Shown: one piece after another, positions 61,032 through 64,000 of the stretch | How positions within the stretch are numbered: position 1 is the first letter of the stretch | Layout of the letters: every line of letters starts with the position of its first letter | DNA from: Rhizobium sp. Q54 | Lineage (GTDB): Bacteria > Pseudomonadota > Alphaproteobacteria > Rhizobiales > Aestuariivirgaceae | Length of the DNA stretch: 64,000 bases | Assembly: GCA_945889445.1 (NCBI GenBank) | Contig: CAMDBX010000012.1 | Span: 1-64,000, forward strand | Direction: 5' to 3' | Program-made: the position numbers and the translations under genes | The notes under the pieces: model-generated | Seen by the model: only the letters and a program-made list of their open reading frames with translations | The model's database searches: none | Told to the model about the DNA's origin: nothing

Positions 61032-61462
61032 TGCTCAAGGGAATTGACCCGCTGCTGAGCCCTGACCTGCTGCGTGTGCTACGGGAGATGGGGCATGGCG
61101 ACGAGATTGCCATCGTCGATGGCAACTATCCCGCCGAGGAACACGGCAAGCGCGTGGTCCGGCTCGACGGCCATGGCGCTCCGCGCATACTCGATGCCAT
61201 CCTCTCGGTCATGCCAGTCGACGACATGGTGCCCGAGGCCGTGTGGAGACCTGCCGCCTACATGGATCCCAAGCGCATGGAACCAGTGTTCGAGGACTTC
61301 ACTGCCGTGGTGCTGAAGCACGAGCCCAAACAAAGGATCGTGCCGCTGGTGGGTGATGCCTTCTACACCAAGGTCAAGGCCTGCTTTGCCATCGTCGCCT
61401 CAAGCGAGCCGCGGCTTTATGGCAACATTATCGTCAAGAAGGGTGTGATCTATCCCGCATGA
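61031..61462 (+). CDS. fucU: RbsD/FucU-family sugar mutarotase
   Basis: A 143-residue mutarotase. MLKGIDPLLSPDLLRVLREMGHGDEI with its catalytic His22, the ADGNYPA-like segment (VDGNYPAEE) and the C-terminal YGNIIVKKGVIY are family hallmarks, and the LKGIDPLLSP start suits FucU better than RbsD. It interconverts sugar anomers, so that the imported sugar meets the dehydrogenase in the right form. Coupled to the ROK gene. Confidence 0.9.
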   Translation: MLKGIDPLLSPDLLRVLREMGHGDEIAIVDGNYPAEEHGKRVVRLDGHGAPRILDAILSVMPVDDMVPEAVWRPAAYMDPKRMEPVFEDFTAVVLKHEPKQRIVPLVGDAFYTKVKACFAIVASSEPRLYGNIIVKKGVIYPA

Positions 61463-61520
61463 GCGGGCCATCCGAGGCACATCATGCCACGTCTGGACGT
61501 TCAACTGGCCGCTCACGGCT

Positions 61521-62951
61521 TCAACGGAGACCATTCTTCCTGCGGAACCGCGCGAGTGCCGTTTGGCGGCGCGGGCTAGCCATTGTTTCGGTGGACCGGG
61601 CTGACCTGGAGCTTGTTGTTGCCATGGAACTTGCAGCTGCCATGGTGAGCGCAGGGCTGGCAGATGCCACTGTCGGCGCCTTGAGCAGATCCTGCATCGG
61701 CGCAACGGTCTGGCTCGCCGGGAAGACCTCCGTGTCAAGCAGAGTGCGTGGAACACCCAGGTGATCCTGCAGCAGGCCCTTGAAGACGGCGCGCATGTCC
61801 GTTGTGGCGCGCAGCGAAGCGCCGTTCACGAGATCTGCATTGGCGAGGCCAGGCCAGCTGCCGAAGACCTTGTTGCCGTTAATCGCGCCGCCAAGCAGGA
61901 ACGCGACGGAGGCTACACCGTGGTCGGTGCCGGTTGTGCCGTTGACATATGCCCTTCGACCCATTTCGGTGACGCAGACGACCGCGGTCGTCTTCCAGGC
62001 CGCTTCCCCCATCTCGATCCGGAAGGCATCGAGGCAAGCGTCCAGTTCACTCAGCTTCGTTGTGAGAATCGAGGCCTGGGTTGCATGGGTGTCCCAGCCA
62101 CCAGTGCTGAGCACGGCGATGCGTGGCCCGGCGGGGTCCTTCAGGAGACGGGCGGTGCCGAGGAACGACCTCATCAGCGGGCTCGCAGTCGGGGGAGTCG
62201 TCGTGCCTGACGCTCCCGACTCCGCGAGTCGATATGTGCGCTCACCCTCACCGAGCACAACCGACAGTGGATTTCCGGCACGGTGGTAAAGGCTGGTCAG
62301 TGGGTCCGTGAGGGTTGAGTTGGAACGAATGCCGGGCAACCACGAGAGAACGGGTGCCGGTCCAGCGAGGATGAACGGGGTTGGGCCAACGTGCATCGCA
62401 TCGGTCTTCACGGCGGCCCCCGCCGGAAGGATATTGAGAAGGCGATTCATCCAGCCGGTCGTGCATGACCGGGGACCGCCTCCAGGCAAGCCGGACTCGA
62501 GATTATACTGACATTCGAAATGCGAGCTTATCTGCAGGGGCGGAGCAATGGCCTGCACCAGTGCTGCGTCCCCGGCGAGGAACACGTCCCGGAACTTCGG
62601 CATTGCGGCGTTGAGCGCATATTCCGATGTGAATGGAAGCAGCAGATTCTTGGGAAGTGCAAGCCCGGCCCGGAGTGACGTGTAGTTGGCATAATCGTTC
62701 AGCGGAACGGCAACATGCAGGCCGTCCAGTGCGCCAGCAAGGTTGACGATGAGAAGCCGAGGCTCCGTGCCGGCGGCTTCCGCGTGCCGCGGCATGTGGG
62801 CCCAGGCGAAGAGACCCGCCGAAAGGCCAAGAAGGTTGCGGCGGTTGATGAGCGCGCGGGACTCCGCGCAACCTTCCGCAGCAGCATCGAGCAGGTGTTG
62901 CGGAACAGTGGGCGTTTCGTGGTCGTGATCATGATCTGACATGGGTGTCAC
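61521..62951 (-). CDS. DUF1501 family exported protein
   Basis: A 476-residue protein with a twin-arginine-like motif (NRRNLLGLSAGLFAWAHMP), so it is probably exported folded. LLIVNLAGALDGLHVAVP, VLSTGGWDTHATQ and a GTDHGVASVAFLLGG segment are typical of DUF1501, a sulfatase/alkaline-phosphatase-like fold of unknown function. The GTG at 62951 overlaps the DUF1800 stop (GTGA); an ATG lies at 62942. It is linked to DUF1800 in many bacteria. Confidence 0.88.
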   Translation of the reverse strand: MTPMSDHDHDHETPTVPQHLLDAAAEGCAESRALINRRNLLGLSAGLFAWAHMPRHAEAAGTEPRLLIVNLAGALDGLHVAVPLNDYANYTSLRAGLALPKNLLLPFTSEYALNAAMPKFRDVFLAGDAALVQAIAPPLQISSHFECQYNLESGLPGGGPRSCTTGWMNRLLNILPAGAAVKTDAMHVGPTPFILAGPAPVLSWLPGIRSNSTLTDPLTSLYHRAGNPLSVVLGEGERTYRLAESGASGTTTPPTASPLMRSFLGTARLLKDPAGPRIAVLSTGGWDTHATQASILTTKLSELDACLDAFRIEMGEAAWKTTAVVCVTEMGRRAYVNGTTGTDHGVASVAFLLGGAINGNKVFGSWPGLANADLVNGASLRATTDMRAVFKGLLQDHLGVPRTLLDTEVFPASQTVAPMQDLLKAPTVASASPALTMAAASSMATTSSRSARSTETMASPRRQTALARFRRKNGLR

Positions 62952-64000
62952 CTGAGCATGTATTCGGGGGAGGAGAAGAGCACCACGAGCCTGCTGCCGG
63001 CGTAGATTTTCTTCGTTTTCATTTCGGCCATGGTGGATGTCAGCGCAGCAGAGCAGACACCGGGCAACAGTTCTGCGGCGCGCGCTTCCGGATCAATCAC
63101 CATCTTGTCGACGCCGAGAGCGTTTTGCACCATCCCAAATGCAAAGTCCTTGCGAGCAAAAACGAAGCCGGGGTTCCTCCAATAATAGTCATCATCAGGA
63201 TAGCCATCCGGCGTAATCCTGCCCCAAGTCGGCTGGCTGAGCTGGCCGACGATCGAGTGAAACCCACGGGCTTTTTGCATGACCGAGTTCTTACTGAATC
63301 CCAGTCCGCGCACCATGGACATTTGCCAGTGAAGCGGTTGGACGAGCCGGGTCATCGGCAGTGTCCAGGCGCCATCAACCAGGAGCAGCGCCCTTGCGAC
63401 GGCCCAAAGATCGCCACCTGTCCGTTGGAAGACGCGGGCAAGCTTTTGAACAGCCGCGACCGGGGGCTCGTCCGTGATGAAGTGCTGGATGAGCTTGAAG
63501 GCAATATGCTGGGCCGTCGCGGGATGGGCAGCCAGCGCATCAAATACCGCCAGTCCCTGTGTCATGTCGGGTTGACTGTAGGTGACACCTAGTACCGTTT
63601 GTGGGCCCGGCTCATGGCGGCCGGGGTCGAAGCGGAACTGCCCATACGTCTCGAGTTTCTTGATGTCGTTATAGATGCTCCATCCAGTGAGAACCTTGGA
63701 AAGGCTGACGACATCTGCTTGGGTGTAGCCACCATAGGCCCCGAGGGTGTGAAGTTCGAGGATCTCGCGCCCCAGATTTTCATTGTGTGAGAGCTTGTTG
63801 GCCTTGCCCCATGCCGATTTTCCGATGGTTGAGTTCTCACCCGTCGAGAACTGGTTATCGAGGTAACAGATCATGGCCGGATGCTGGTAGACTGCCTTGA
63901 GCAGGTCGGCGAACTTGCCCAGGACGTGCGGACGGATGACCGACCGCTCGAAGTGGCCGACGGTCGGCATCACCCGCGAGTCTTTGGCGCCATTGATTGA
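62948..64000 (-). CDS. DUF1800 family protein (5' end outside window)
   Basis: The frame runs from beyond the right edge to the stop at 62948. The visible 350 or so residues carry HFERSVIRPHVLGKFADLLKAVYQHPAMICYLDN, NENLGREILELHTLGAYGGYTQADV and FDPGRHEPGPQTVLG, which are diagnostic of DUF1800. The family is exported and of unknown function. It is translationally coupled to the DUF1501 gene. Confidence 0.88.
   Translation of the reverse strand, partial: SINGAKDSRVMPTVGHFERSVIRPHVLGKFADLLKAVYQHPAMICYLDNQFSTGENSTIGKSAWGKANKLSHNENLGREILELHTLGAYGGYTQADVVSLSKVLTGWSIYNDIKKLETYGQFRFDPGRHEPGPQTVLGVTYSQPDMTQGLAVFDALAAHPATAQHIAFKLIQHFITDEPPVAAVQKLARVFQRTGGDLWAVARALLLVDGAWTLPMTRLVQPLHWQMSMVRGLGFSKNSVMQKARGFHSIVGQLSQPTWGRITPDGYPDDDYYWRNPGFVFARKDFAFGMVQNALGVDKMVIDPEARAAELLPGVCSAALTSTMAEMKTKKIYAGSRLVVLFSSPEYMLR

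Noticed and set aside
1-64000. tRNA/rRNA genes, CRISPR arrays, prophage or insertion sequences
   Set aside because: No cloverleaf-like sequence, regular spaced repeats, integrase or transposase motifs or terminal inverted repeats were recognised by eye; a dedicated RNA-gene scan would be needed for certainty.

Overview
This window looks like a chromosomal segment of a high-GC, metabolically versatile alphaproteobacterium, probably of the order Hyphomicrobiales (Rhizobiales). That placement is inferred from the gene set: an ActS/ActR (RegB/RegA) redox pair, an MmcB-type DNA repair protein, CdhR-like GlxA regulators, an intracellular PhaZ, a FrcABC-like sugar transporter and serine-cycle genes closely resembling those of Methylobacterium. 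No rRNA, tRNA, CRISPR array, phage or insertion sequence was seen.

Layout. (1) 1-14.4 kb is a catabolic region: a GlxA/AraC regulator diverges from a long + strand operon with a beta-keto-acid cleavage enzyme, a PotABCD-type ABC importer, an acyl-CoA dehydrogenase and an NDP-forming acyl-CoA synthetase. A convergent aldehyde dehydrogenase follows, then a second + strand operon with RidA, an alpha/beta hydrolase, a CaiB-type CoA-transferase, a DUF1185 protein and a flavin reductase. (2) 14.9-17.8 kb holds a second GlxA regulator, an oxidoreductase gene broken by a stop codon, and cbpM/cbpA. (3) 17.9-23.3 kb is a serine-cycle operon (sga-mtkA-mtkB-luxR-mcl) with a divergent LuxR-type response regulator. 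(4) 23.5-28.6 kb holds a membrane alpha/beta hydrolase, an orphan CcoQ-like peptide and a small glycosyltransferase/GtrA/GtrB group. (5) 28.7-36.7 kb is a striking seven-gene operon: two Rieske oxygenases, a PotFGHI-like importer and a DMSP-lyase-family cupin, with a divergent BetI-like regulator. (6) 37.4-41.7 kb is a PTS-dependent dihydroxyacetone kinase operon with split DhaM, HPr and EI genes and an embedded helix-turn-helix gene, behind a large nested palindrome. (7) 41.7-52.1 kb is mostly housekeeping: aspA, mmcB, actR/actS, an SCO protein, phaZ, a YgjP-like peptidase, a LysR pseudogene, a GcvT-family gene and PBP1A. (8) 52.2-61.5 kb is a sugar or sugar-acid region: a UxaA dehydratase diverging from GntR, an aldo/keto reductase and a 3-hydroxyacyl-CoA-dehydrogenase-type enzyme, then a FrcBCA-like importer diverging from a ROK regulator and FucU mutarotase. 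(9) 61.5-64 kb is a DUF1501/DUF1800 export pair cut by the window end.

How it fits together. Much of the window is consistent with use of methylated, positively charged nitrogen compounds (carnitine or betaine-like, possibly methylated diamines). There are two polyamine-type importers, Rieske oxygenases with the bridging glutamate seen in choline/carnitine/betaine enzymes, a dehydrocarnitine-cleavage-type enzyme, CoA-ester processing enzymes and a GcvT-family methyltransferase. The serine cycle could assimilate the C1 units released. The 52-61 kb region resembles a non-phosphorylative deoxy-sugar (L-fucose-like) pathway in which a 3-HAD-type enzyme may stand in for the usual SDR dehydrogenase. 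Substrates are inferred, not shown.
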